Assembly (NCBI GenBank): GCA_041859945.1
Contig: JBFLGC010000003.1
Span: 1 to 64,000, forward strand
DNA: 64,000 nucleotides
Direction of reading: 5' to 3'
From: Tetragenococcus sp041859945
GTDB taxonomy: Bacteria; Bacillota; Bacilli; Lactobacillales; Enterococcaceae
The notes under the pieces are model-generated. The model had not been told where the DNA came from and did no database searches. It worked only from the letters and a program-made list of their open reading frames with translations. The position numbers and the translations under genes were made by a program. Below are positions 55,535-64,000 of this stretch, piece by piece (position 1 is the first letter of the stretch; each line of letters opens with the position of its first letter).

Positions 55535-55547
55535 ACCTACTTCTAAT

Positions 55548-56369
55548 CTATTTTTCTCCAGAGGACATCTTATCTCCGACGATATATTTTTGTAAAAACA
55601 TAAATAATATTGTAATTGGGATCATTGAAATGACAGAAGCAGCTAAAATAGAGCTCCAATCTATTCCGTTAAATCCAATGAAATTCTTTATAGCAATTTG
55701 AATCGTATATTTGCTTTGATCTGACAAAACAATCAGAGGTAAAATATAATCATTCCAACGCCACATAAAACTAAATAAAGTTAAAGTGATTGTCGTCGAC
55801 TTAGCTAGTGGAAACATTATTTTTCCAAATATATAAAATTCTCCCGCACCATCAATTCTTGCTGCTTCAACAAATGAATATGGGACGGACATGAAGAATT
55901 GTCGATACATAAAAATTCCTGTGGTCGTCGTTACAACAGGAAGAATTACCCCCCAAATATTGTTATATAGTCCGAGGAAACTAATAACGGTAAATTGTGA
56001 AACAGTCAATGTTTCACCAGGAATCAAAGTTCCTAACAAAAATATGCCAAAAATAATATTTGTATATTTAATATTATTCCGATAAATGGCTAATGCATAT
56101 CCACACATGCCGCTGATCAACAAGGTTATGACTGTGCCAACAACCGCAAGATATAGACTGTTACCAATGTATGTCATAAAACCATTTTCTAGAACATTCT
56201 TATAATGCTCAATCGTAAAATTTTTTGGCAAAAAATGCAATGGATAACTAAAAAGTTCGTTTGAAGGTTTAAAAGAACTTAAAATGAGCCATATAATTGG
56301 AAAAACAATCAAAAAAGCTGATATTAAACTAATTACTGTCAATAACGGACTCGTTTTCTTTTGTTTCAT
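55548..56369 (-). CDS. Sugar ABC transporter permease (MalG type)
   Basis: A 273-residue inner subunit of a carbohydrate importer with six transmembrane segments. The coupling motif is EAARIDGAGEFYIFGKIMFP, the EAA loop that docks on the ATPase. It abuts the partner permease gene at position 56369. No ATPase gene occurs in the operon, so a shared MsmX-type ATPase elsewhere is likely used. Confidence 0.93.
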   Translation of the reverse strand: MKQKKTSPLLTVISLISAFLIVFPIIWLILSSFKPSNELFSYPLHFLPKNFTIEHYKNVLENGFMTYIGNSLYLAVVGTVITLLISGMCGYALAIYRNNIKYTNIIFGIFLLGTLIPGETLTVSQFTVISFLGLYNNIWGVILPVVTTTTGIFMYRQFFMSVPYSFVEAARIDGAGEFYIFGKIMFPLAKSTTITLTLFSFMWRWNDYILPLIVLSDQSKYTIQIAIKNFIGFNGIDWSSILAASVISMIPITILFMFLQKYIVGDKMSSGEK

Positions 56370-57265
56370 TATCCTACTTCTCCTCCTTCTCCACTGTACT
56401 TAAATTGGATAAATGCAATCACTGCAAAAATAATCATGACTACTGTCGAAACTGCACAGGCAAAACCATATTCTGACTGATTGAATCCTTTATCAAAAAT
56501 AAACTGAACAACATAAGTAGTACTGGTTCCTGGTCCACCTTGAGTGACCCCTTGGATCAGGGCATATTCTTTTAATAAATTTATAGTACTAAGTAAAGTA
56601 ACTAAAAATGTAGTGGGGGCTAAAATGGGCACCGTAATGCGTGAAAATTTTTGAAAAGCCGTTGCTCCATCAATATCTGCTGCTTCATACATATCTTCAT
56701 TAATATTATTGATTGCACCTATATAAATAAGCATATAGAAGCCGGTCCACTGTAAAGTACTGGCAATACTGACAACCAAAGTAGCTAAAGCCGGTTGTGT
56801 TCCCCAGCTAACAGCTGAACCACCGAATTGTTCAATAATAAAATTAACTAATCCATATTCTTGCGAAAACATCCAGTTTACTGTGATCCCAATTACTAAT
56901 GAGGACAGCAGTACTGGCAAATAAATAGCCGTACGAGTAAATGTTTTAAAACGAACTTTATCTGATGTCAATAGATTTGCCAATAACAGCGGAATCGCAA
57001 CTTTAAAAGGAACATTTACTATTGCATAAACAAATGTTCGAAGCAATGTTTTGTAAAATGTCTTGCTAGATAATGCTTCTACATAATTACTTACGCCTAC
57101 AAAGTTCATTGTCTTCCAACCGTCATAGTCAGTAAAAGATAAAATTATATTTAAAGCCAAAGGTATCAAAAAGAAAACAGTAAACAGAATAGCACTAGGC
57201 GCAATGAATAGCCAAAAGGAGCGGCGCAATTTTCTTCCTCCTGCTTTGCTGTTTTTGATCATCAT
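56369..57265 (-). CDS. Sugar ABC transporter permease (MalF type)
   Basis: A 298-residue partner permease with six transmembrane segments and the EAA loop EAADIDGATAFQKFSRITVP. ATG 57265 follows GAGAGG by eight bases and is preferred to GTG 57274. It lies 95 bases after the binding-protein gene. The pair with the MalG-type permease defines a CUT1-class importer for oligosaccharides. Confidence 0.93.
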   Translation of the reverse strand: MMIKNSKAGGRKLRRSFWLFIAPSAILFTVFFLIPLALNIILSFTDYDGWKTMNFVGVSNYVEALSSKTFYKTLLRTFVYAIVNVPFKVAIPLLLANLLTSDKVRFKTFTRTAIYLPVLLSSLVIGITVNWMFSQEYGLVNFIIEQFGGSAVSWGTQPALATLVVSIASTLQWTGFYMLIYIGAINNINEDMYEAADIDGATAFQKFSRITVPILAPTTFLVTLLSTINLLKEYALIQGVTQGGPGTSTTYVVQFIFDKGFNQSEYGFACAVSTVVMIIFAVIAFIQFKYSGEGGEVG

Positions 57266-57360
57266 AAGAGTCACCTCTCTATCAAAATAAGTAGCAGAAG
57301 TAGTTACTCAACTCAGAAGAAAACTTAGTTTGGTAAATACTCCTGCTACAGTTGTGTCAA

Positions 57361-58653
57361 TTATTCTTTAATTTTCCAATCAGATTTTTTACTTAAATCA
57401 TTAGCAAAAGAATCCAATGCTTCCTGCGGCGTTATTTCGCCACTGACAGCTTGTTTTAAATAATCACGATATTCATTATCTAAAAAGTTTCTCCAGCTTG
57501 ACTCTTCGTCAACCAAAAATTCTGGCGCCACATATTGCATTTCCTGTTCCATCAAATCATAGTCTTTCTTCACTTTCTCATCTTCTTGTTCCACATCGAC
57601 ACCTGTAACGAAAGATAGTCCTTTATCGTTTTGAATATATTCTTTGTAATTATCTTCCTCATAGAACCAATTAAGGAAGTCAATAGCTAAGTTTTGTTTT
57701 TCTGCGTCAGTAGGAATACCTAACCCTTGTCCGCCTGTAATAACTGATTTTTGTTTAGAACCCATTGGTGAAGGCATAACTGCAAAATTTGGAGAAGAAC
57801 TATTATTATAAATAATGTCGTAATTCCAAGAACCTGATAGATAGATACCAACATTTCCATTTTGGAAATAATCAGCTGGATTATCATTTGACCCACCAGT
57901 CCAAATAACCTTGGGCATTACTCCAGCTTTATTTTCATCCACAAATTTTTGTAGAGTATCCACATTTTCTTGACTATTTATGGTGATGTCAAATCTGTCT
58001 CCATTTTTTTCTACCATGGAACCACCATTAGAGTACATCAAATTATCATAGCGTGCTCTAGAAAAATCGGAAGCAAAACCGTATTTGACACCACCGTCTT
58101 TTTGTAGCTTTTCAGCGTTTTCATATAATTCATCTAAAGTCCAAGGGTCATCTTCCGTAGGTGGCACAATCCCAGCTTTTTCGAAAGCATCAACATTATA
58201 GTAATAGCAGGTTACAGTATATTGACTCGGTGTTGCTCGTACTGTATCATCTGTATAGTTCTGATTGATAATCTTCAGTGCAGTTTGATCAAAAATACTG
58301 GTATCCATTTTTTTAGATAGATCAATAAATTCATCCGGATAGTTACGCGTCAATCTTTCAGTAGCTACCAAATCAGGAACGTCCTTATTCTTTAGCATCA
58401 AAGGAAACTTAGTCAATTGGTCATCATATGGAATAACGATTGTTTTAACCTTGTTTTCAGTCTCTTTTTCCCATTTATCGAACGCAATACTAAGAGCGCT
58501 ATCTTTCGTTGGTTCTTCAGATAGTAAAACTTTCATAGTTCCTGAACTTGAACTAGAATCATCACTATCACTAGACCCCTCTTGTTTACTACTACATCCT
58601 GCAAGTGACAACACCGCCGCAAATAAAGCCCCCAAAACAAATGATTTACGCAT
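57361..58653 (-). CDS. Sugar ABC transporter substrate-binding lipoprotein
   Basis: A 430-residue extracellular binding protein of the CUT1 class. The lipobox LAGC gives Cys20 as the lipidated residue, followed by a Ser/Asp-rich linker (about 21-40). The solute-binding domain contains WTLDELYENAEKLQKDGGVK and AVMPSPMGSKQKSVITGGQG. ATG 58653 is chosen for spacing from AAAGGA. It starts one base after the stop of the toroid enzyme gene. The ligand is probably an oligosaccharide with an unsaturated uronic acid, judged from the GH105 neighbour. Confidence 0.92.
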   Translation of the reverse strand: MRKSFVLGALFAAVLSLAGCSSKQEGSSDSDDSSSSSGTMKVLLSEEPTKDSALSIAFDKWEKETENKVKTIVIPYDDQLTKFPLMLKNKDVPDLVATERLTRNYPDEFIDLSKKMDTSIFDQTALKIINQNYTDDTVRATPSQYTVTCYYYNVDAFEKAGIVPPTEDDPWTLDELYENAEKLQKDGGVKYGFASDFSRARYDNLMYSNGGSMVEKNGDRFDITINSQENVDTLQKFVDENKAGVMPKVIWTGGSNDNPADYFQNGNVGIYLSGSWNYDIIYNNSSSPNFAVMPSPMGSKQKSVITGGQGLGIPTDAEKQNLAIDFLNWFYEEDNYKEYIQNDKGLSFVTGVDVEQEDEKVKKDYDLMEQEMQYVAPEFLVDEESSWRNFLDNEYRDYLKQAVSGEITPQEALDSFANDLSKKSDWKIKE

Positions 58654-58654
58654 T

Positions 58655-60520
58655 CTACTCACATTCCTTTCTATTTATAAAAATTTTATAATTATCATGT
58701 AAATAAGCAATCTCTTCTCCGTTGAGTTCTAACTTGGGGTTAAACCTAAAGGAGCCAAACTGAGGATCCTCATAAGATAAAACATCATTTTGCCATTTTG
58801 CTTGACTGTTTTTCATAGAATCCATAAAGTTTTCAAAAGTTTCTAGTTCATAAACCGATGAAAGTTTTACAAAAAATGCTTGGTCTTCGCCCATCGCTCG
58901 AACTTCTCTACCATAGACAGAGCTAGTATAAACACGTTCATAAGGATTCGAGAAAAAGACAGCCATAAATTTGTTTTTCTTTCGAATAAAAAGCCAATGA
59001 TCTTCTTCAATTACATCATCCAAATCCCAAAAAGGTAAATAAAGGTGAATATATGGATAATTCGATTTTTCTAAAGAATAGTGTCCGAATAAAATATTTT
59101 TATACTGAAATAGTTTAGGCATACAGTCATTTCCTGCCCAAAAGCTTGGCCGATTTTCTCCACTATATTCAGCCTCCCCAGGATTATTTATCCACAACAT
59201 TGTACAATCTCCTAAAGAAATATTATCTAAATGCTGTTGATGTCCTTTTTCATATGCCCGATAGTCGACAACTGATGCTAAAGAATACTCCTTCGTCTTG
59301 AATAAATAGGTGTATGCCTGATTATCTCCTTGGATATACTCTGCTTGCACTTCAGTATTTGGAACATCACAGAAGTATTCTGTAAGAGCAGAATTTGGTT
59401 CATAATCTGACATACAAAAAAGTGCTGATACCCGTAAAGCATTATTGAAGTACCCATTATTCCAAGCAATGGCAAGAACACTTGAAATTTCACCCAATTC
59501 CATTGCTTTTAAATTATGCTCATACACTCTTCCGTACGTTGATGCCATTGTTCCGTCATGATAATTGATTGCTATTAACTTAAAGGTGTAGTCCAAAGCT
59601 TGTTTTGCAAGTACTTTGATTTCTTCATCTGGTGCTGCTATATAGAGAGAAAAGAAACCTATCATATCAATAGGAAAATAGGTGGTAGAATTCCATTCAG
59701 AAAAACCTTCTGCCATGAATTTATTAAACCAATCAACTAACCTTTTCTTTCCAATTTCATATTGATCCTTACCAGAACGATTGCTGACGATAAAACATTC
59801 GTCAGGGTACATATAACCAGCTAAATATTGACTAGCATGAAAAAGTAAAGCATGATTTTCACTGAAATACCACATGACATCATTCCCAGGCTCATCAATC
59901 CAATACCTAAACTCAAGTGCCAATTTTTTCATTTGCTCATGAAAGTCGTTTGGAAAATTATCCTCATATTTTCTATAAATAGCTAACAAAGGCGTAAGAA
60001 TAAAATCTGCACAGTCTCCTTTGACCTCAATCAAACGGAAGACACTTTGAAATTCGTCATAGATTTTTGAATTTTTTAGTTTATTGAAGTATGCTCTCAC
60101 CAACATGACGTTAACATCTTCTAATTCGAGTGATTCAAAATAACGTAATGCTTCACCCTTACGTTCCTTAAGTGAATTTCCTTTGATAATTGATGAGAAA
60201 TACTTCTGATCATAAATTGAACAAACCAAAGTTCTTTTAATACAAGTACCATCAGAAAGCGTTATTCCTAATCGAAATCTAGTCAGCCCTGATGTTGGAA
60301 TTTTAGAAACTGTGCCAATGACTATTTCATTTTTTTCTTTTTCCAAAAGTGCATGAATATTTTCTATTTTAAAGTCTGTTATATTTCCATCTTGTGTTTC
60401 TTCTTTGACTAAAGACAGATTAGGATTTACTTCAATTTCAATCTCATAATTTTGGGTACGATTTTTACTAGTGAATTGAAGTTTAACATCGCCAAACTTA
60501 AAAATATCTTTTTCAAAATG
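58655..60520 (-). pseudogene. Toroid-type polysaccharide-degrading enzyme, 3' part of IS-interrupted gene
   Basis: The open frame continues upstream of its first ATG (60346) to the IS boundary, reading FEKDIFKFGDVKLQFTSKNR, so this is the C-terminal about 620 residues of a larger protein. It has an (alpha/alpha) toroid region with WYFSENHALLFHASQYLAGY, SEWNSTTYFPIDM and STYGRVYEHN, then a beta-sandwich end. The pattern is like heparinase II/III-type lyases, but I cannot name the exact family. A shortened product from an internal start is possible but would lack the N-terminal domain. The 5' part is at 62030-62639. Confidence 0.78.
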
Positions 60521-62029
60521 ACAATTGAGCTAATTTCATAATTGCCTTTTTTAAAAAAGTAAACACTTGTCCAATTTTCAAAATATCAAATTTTTTGAAA
60601 ATCAAGCAGCTATTTCTTTTTTATTTTTCTTGTTTAATCGTTGTGTGGCAAAGGTTTTAGCATTGTATGCTAGTTGCATTAATAAAAATTCAGCATGTGC
60701 ATGTTTATGTTTATAAAATCTTGTTTGGTTCAGTTGATAAGAGTCTTTTAAATAGGCATTGACACGTTCTACACTACTTCGTTGATTATAGATTTTTTGC
60801 CAAGATAAGGTACCCCTTGCGGGACGGTTATACATTCTAGAGCTTGTTTCTTGCTTGATCTTGATTACTTTTTGACATAAACCTTCATTTCGAAGAGGAC
60901 ATTCCCGACAGTGAGCTTCAGGACGAATGTATTTTAGTGCATTATAGCGTTTATCGTAACTATCATAGCTGTAGCCATACTCCAAAAGACAAGTGGGAGC
61001 ACAGTTTTCATCGATTTCACCATCATTTTCGGCTAGCTGTTTCATGTCAATGATTGGCTCAATGTGCACCTCATGCATCTCTTCATAGATAGCTTGCGCA
61101 TCATAGCCTTTATCCAAGCACCCATGGTGCTTTCCTTCATGATAATGGTCTTCAGTTTTAAAAGAATGCGTCAATTCATGAGTCTTTCGGATAACTGGAA
61201 TAACCACACTTACGTCGGCTGTAAATGCCGAAGAAATCAACATTTGTAAAATATATTGTGATTGAGTCGTTACGGCTAAGGTAGCTTTATAGCCGAACCA
61301 GTAAGTATTTTTCCCCTTACTATTTTTCTTTACACCCCATGAAGGGTAGGTTGGGATGGTCGCTAAAATCTCTTCTGTAGACATTTTGCGTTGATCTTGG
61401 GTAGCTGGAAGTCTTGGATTCTCGGTCTTTTTATGTTTTGTCCGTGCTTCAATGGCAGTCGCATCGTAAGCCACGTTTTCTTCAAAAATATCAAATTCAT
61501 CTTGAATGATCTGTAAAAAATCAACGTTGATTTCCTCAAGTAGCTCAAGATTTTGAGACAGTGTCTTCATAACTCGTGAATAGGTGGCTTCTGACGGGAC
61601 TGGTTCAGAATACAGAAAGCCTAAACTTAGCTTAAATCGTAGATCACTATTTAAACGACTGATCAAGGCTTTCTGTGTATCGATTTTTTCATAGAATCGT
61701 GCCATGATTGAGCGAATGACCGCTGCGTAGTTGATATCAACAGGATGACCAACGGTCGTATTTTTGGAAAATAAATTCACGAGTTTATGCATTTGAACTG
61801 GGGAGAAAATCTCTTGATATTTTTCTTGAATATCTAAAGTTTCTAAAATATCAATGTCAAAAAGCGTCGGTTGTTGTATAATAGTCATAGGGAACCCCTC
61901 CATGTGATTACTCGTCTTAGTCGACACCATAATTGTAACATATGGGGAGGTTCTTTTTTTCGTTGTTTTTAAACCATTGATATATCAATAGCTGAGGATG
62001 CCTAAAAATTATGAAATTAGCTCAATTGT
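60521..62029 (-). mobile_element. IS1182-family-like insertion sequence (1509 bp)
   Basis: Perfect 23-bp terminal inverted repeats, starting ACAATTGAGCTAATTTC (60521-60543) with the exact complement at 62007-62029, bracket one transposase gene on the minus strand. It splits the toroid enzyme gene. The flanking bases (AAATG left, ATAAT right) show no obvious target duplication. The element looks complete. Confidence 0.9.
60602..61888 (-). CDS. DDE transposase, IS1182-family-like
   Basis: A 428-residue transposase, apparently full length. The N-terminal part (about 20-110) is the helical DNA-binding DUF772-like region (SRLNSDLRFKLSLGFLYSEP). Candidate DDE residues lie in VAYDATAIEA, CLDKGYDAQAIYEE and QRSSVERVNAYLKD. 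A Cys cluster ECPLRNEGLC precedes the last. ATG 61888 follows GGAGGGG; the in-frame upstream ATG or GTG options lack such a site. Confidence 0.9.
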   Translation of the reverse strand: MTIIQQPTLFDIDILETLDIQEKYQEIFSPVQMHKLVNLFSKNTTVGHPVDINYAAVIRSIMARFYEKIDTQKALISRLNSDLRFKLSLGFLYSEPVPSEATYSRVMKTLSQNLELLEEINVDFLQIIQDEFDIFEENVAYDATAIEARTKHKKTENPRLPATQDQRKMSTEEILATIPTYPSWGVKKNSKGKNTYWFGYKATLAVTTQSQYILQMLISSAFTADVSVVIPVIRKTHELTHSFKTEDHYHEGKHHGCLDKGYDAQAIYEEMHEVHIEPIIDMKQLAENDGEIDENCAPTCLLEYGYSYDSYDKRYNALKYIRPEAHCRECPLRNEGLCQKVIKIKQETSSRMYNRPARGTLSWQKIYNQRSSVERVNAYLKDSYQLNQTRFYKHKHAHAEFLLMQLAYNAKTFATQRLNKKNKKEIAA

Positions 62030-62639
62030 ATAATACATCTTTGACTTCTGTGAATTCAGAAGGAGACACTGTCGTTTCAATAAACCCTTCCAAAGCGGAT
62101 TCATTATGGTTAATCATTTCAAAATAAAAATTTACGTCTCTTTCAGCCAAATCTTCGAAGTAGATAACCACTTCATTTATTCCATTATGGAGTTTCAAGA
62201 TGAGATCAGTCTCGCTACCTAAATTTCTTGTATAAGGAGCAAAACTAAATGCCTTTTCTTGATTAACCCATATGATAGCTGCTCCACAAGTTTTAAACGA
62301 AAAGTGGTAATCACCCGTCTGATCAACTATGATAAATGTCTTAGCATAGGTGTATACTTTACGAGGTGTTGATATAAAAGCAGAACAATCAACTCGATCT
62401 CGTTCAAATGGCACATAAATTTCTGAAAAACCGTTATTTTCATATGGAATTTTCGATATATCGTTTGTTTCCATAAATGCCTTTCGTACTGGATACTCGA
62501 CATCAAAATAATCTTCAACATGAGCAACTTCCCCGATTACTACATCTTTTACTGCATTAACTTCCACAGTAGAAATTGGCTTCAAAGTAAAGTTGGTGAT
62601 TTTTTCATTTGGACGAACACTGTAATGGATATGATTCAT
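62030..62639 (-). pseudogene. Toroid-type enzyme, 5' part of IS-interrupted gene
   Basis: About 203 residues from ATG 62639 (MNHIHYSVRPNEKITNFTLK); the reading frame ends DVLYN with a TGA contributed by the IS end. The domain is beta-rich (GDYHFSFKTCGAAIIWVNQE; GINEVVIYFEDLAERDVNFY), like a PA14/beta-sandwich module in front of the toroid part at 58655-60520. The ATG overlaps the araC stop (ATGA). Before the insertion the full protein would have been about 820-830 residues. Confidence 0.78.
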
Positions 62640-63508
62640 TTCTTCATTTCCTTCCTTTCTTTAAGAGCGTATTGTTTTGGAGAAATTCCTTGAATTTTTT
62701 TAAACTTCTTTATAAACGTTGAATCATCTGCATATCCCACTTTCAAAGCAACATTTTTTACTGAACATCCTTCCCTTAAAAATTTTCTAGATTCCATGAT
62801 ACGAACATAGCTGATAAATTCATTGGGCGTCATATCCATAGTATCCTTAAAAAGTCTAAAAAGTGTCGAACGACTTATATAAAACCTTTCAGCAATATCT
62901 TCTAAAGATAAAGTTATGTTGTAATTTGATTTTATATAGTCAATAATGTTTTTTAATTCTCCATCTTTACGATATGCAATTCGATTTTCTATTTGTTGCC
63001 CAGTATGATAGTAATCATCAAGAATTAGAATGATCTCGATCAGATTCTGATGCATCTTTAAATCCCTCATATTGATTTGCGCATCCGTTTGCAAATCAAT
63101 TAAATTTCTATACAAATTTAATACTCTATTAAAATCTTGTATTTTTAATTGAATCACATTTTCAAAGTTCTCTGATCTCTGTGTAAAAATATGCAACAAA
63201 TTAGGATAACTACTTACTGCATATTCTAAAAAGCTAGGTTTAAAAAGAATATAAAATCGTTCATAATTTCCAGCTTCTTTTGAAACAACGCGATGGATTT
63301 CTTGAGAATTGAAAATGGCAACTGTTCCCTGTTTTCCTTCGTATTTGCGGCCATCTACATAGTAAAAAACAGAATTATTTACAGTAAAATGAATTTCACA
63401 TCCATCATGAAAGTGAGGACGATCCATTATCCTAGTTGCATCATTTTTATGAACAACTAAGAATTCCCGATCAAGCATAACCGAATCGATTCGATTTGTT
63501 TCTGGCAT
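62636..63508 (-). CDS. AraC-family transcriptional regulator
   Basis: A 290-residue regulator. The N-terminal cupin sensor domain (about 25-110; DRPHFHDGCEIHFTVNN, EGKQGTVAIFNSQEIHRV) precedes two helix-turn-helix units at the C-terminus (LEDIAERFYISRSTLFRLFK; VKNVALKVGYADDSTFIKKF, then GISPKQYAL). GGGAG precedes the ATG. First gene of the carbohydrate operon. It probably activates the locus in response to an imported sugar. The sensor ligand is unknown. Confidence 0.92.
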   Translation of the reverse strand: MPETNRIDSVMLDREFLVVHKNDATRIMDRPHFHDGCEIHFTVNNSVFYYVDGRKYEGKQGTVAIFNSQEIHRVVSKEAGNYERFYILFKPSFLEYAVSSYPNLLHIFTQRSENFENVIQLKIQDFNRVLNLYRNLIDLQTDAQINMRDLKMHQNLIEIILILDDYYHTGQQIENRIAYRKDGELKNIIDYIKSNYNITLSLEDIAERFYISRSTLFRLFKDTMDMTPNEFISYVRIMESRKFLREGCSVKNVALKVGYADDSTFIKKFKKIQGISPKQYALKERKEMKK

Positions 63509-64000
63509 TTCTTTCAGCTCCCGTCTAATTTGAGCATCTTTGAAACCCTTCCCACAAGTAGTATTATAGATAGATTTTTTTGAAAAAATCGTCCTATAGT
63601 TTCAAATAATTGTCAATATAGACCAAGTTTAAGCCTTTATATTTAAAAATACAAAATCAGCTTTTTGAGCATATGTTATGAACTTTAATTGTGGCGTCTT
63701 AAAAATAGTAGACAAAATATTCTTTTTTAAATTACCAAATACTGTAAAGAAAAAATTGATTGCTGACTTTCTTAAAAGTTCATAATTGCTATATTTAATA
63801 AATCGGTTTAGTAAAATAGAAAGGGGTTTCAACTTCCTACAAAAATTATAATACATCAACTAAACCGATTTATCAAGTAAAAAAAGGAAAACCAGTCAAC
63901 TTTTTACTGATTTTCTAGTAACTATAATTTTTTATTGAGCAACGTCGAATAATGGTTGGTTCGAACATTTTTATTGGCTCACTATACTGGGGCTCGTGAA
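63509..64000. other. AT-rich region upstream of the carbohydrate operon
   Basis: No supported gene. A 76-residue minus-strand ORF (63629-63859) has a low-complexity Phe/Lys/Asn-rich product and no ribosome site, so I leave it out. The region holds the inverted pair noted at 63798-63873. Confidence 0.5.
63798..63873. repeat. 15-bp inverted repeats flanking a TATAAT box
   Basis: ATAAATCGGTTTAGT (63798-63812) and its exact complement (63859-63873) are 46 bases apart. TATAAT occurs on the minus strand at about 63847-63852 between them. They could be paired operator sites or ends of a lost element. Confidence 0.6.

Noticed and set aside
63629..63859. 76-residue ORF on the minus strand
   Set aside because: Low-complexity Phe/Lys/Asn-rich product in AT-rich DNA, no ribosome site, no recognisable domain.

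Overview
The window looks like a chromosomal segment of a low-GC Gram-positive coccus of the Enterococcaceae, most likely an Enterococcus. The evidence is gene order and protein character: the aroE-aroF-aroB-aroC-tyrA-aroA-aroK-pheA-LCP block, the pyrR-pyrP-pyrB-pyrC-carA-carB-pyrK-pyrD-pyrF-pyrE block below lspA/rluD, an EbsA-family gene, an alaS T-box and strong AGGAGG ribosome sites. The species cannot be fixed from the sequence. A run of 10 Ns at 38396-38405 shows this is a draft scaffold.

Layout. 41-4205 (+): a lantibiotic-protection ABC transporter (ATPase plus two permeases) with its own response regulator and histidine kinase; no lantibiotic precursor gene is visible. 4249-6040: a C39-like protein and an MFS transporter. 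6225-11900: a decay zone with a broken pyruvate oxidase, a PTS IIA gene broken by an IS200/IS605 remnant, relics of an alpha/beta hydrolase and an XRE regulator, and an intact glyoxalase II-like gene and AbrB-like gene among them. 12029-22133 (-): degV, an LCP-family gene and the eight-gene aromatic amino acid operon. 22637-25311 (-): an ABC importer, predicted from its leader peptide to carry tryptophan or a related compound. 27043-28743 (+): rqcH. 28812-40959 (-): the pyrimidine operon, ending in an alpha-class carbonic anhydrase. 41194-49661 (-, except one + gene): rluD, lspA, a HEPN-like/CBS protein, ebsA, a frameshifted RNase HI-like gene (+), cls, a cation efflux gene and alaS. 50560-53983 (+): tRNA-Thr, a second C39-like protein, an acyltransferase and pepC. 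54046-63508 (-): a carbohydrate locus (AraC regulator, IS-interrupted toroid enzyme, ABC importer without its own ATPase, GH105 hydrolase, cupin).

Regulation is the most unusual part. The aro operon and the ABC importer each start with a consensus promoter and a tiny leader ORF rich in the relevant codons (RYYFSYFR and NWQSWRS). Each ORF is followed by a chain of mutually exclusive hairpins ending in an intrinsic terminator. Both look like ribosome-stalling attenuators of the classical enteric type, with the first switching segment starting on the last base of the leader stop codon in both. This sits beside a PyrR attenuator (pyr) and a T-box (alaS), so the window shows three different kinds of transcription attenuation.

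A second unusual element is a family of three intergenic repeats (22497-22610, 26297-26949, 49968-50471). Their arms are long imperfect inverted repeats that begin TTACAATTCACGG, and several internal hairpins keep their pairing while changing sequence. I do not recognise this family; it may be a structured RNA or a nonautonomous mobile element.
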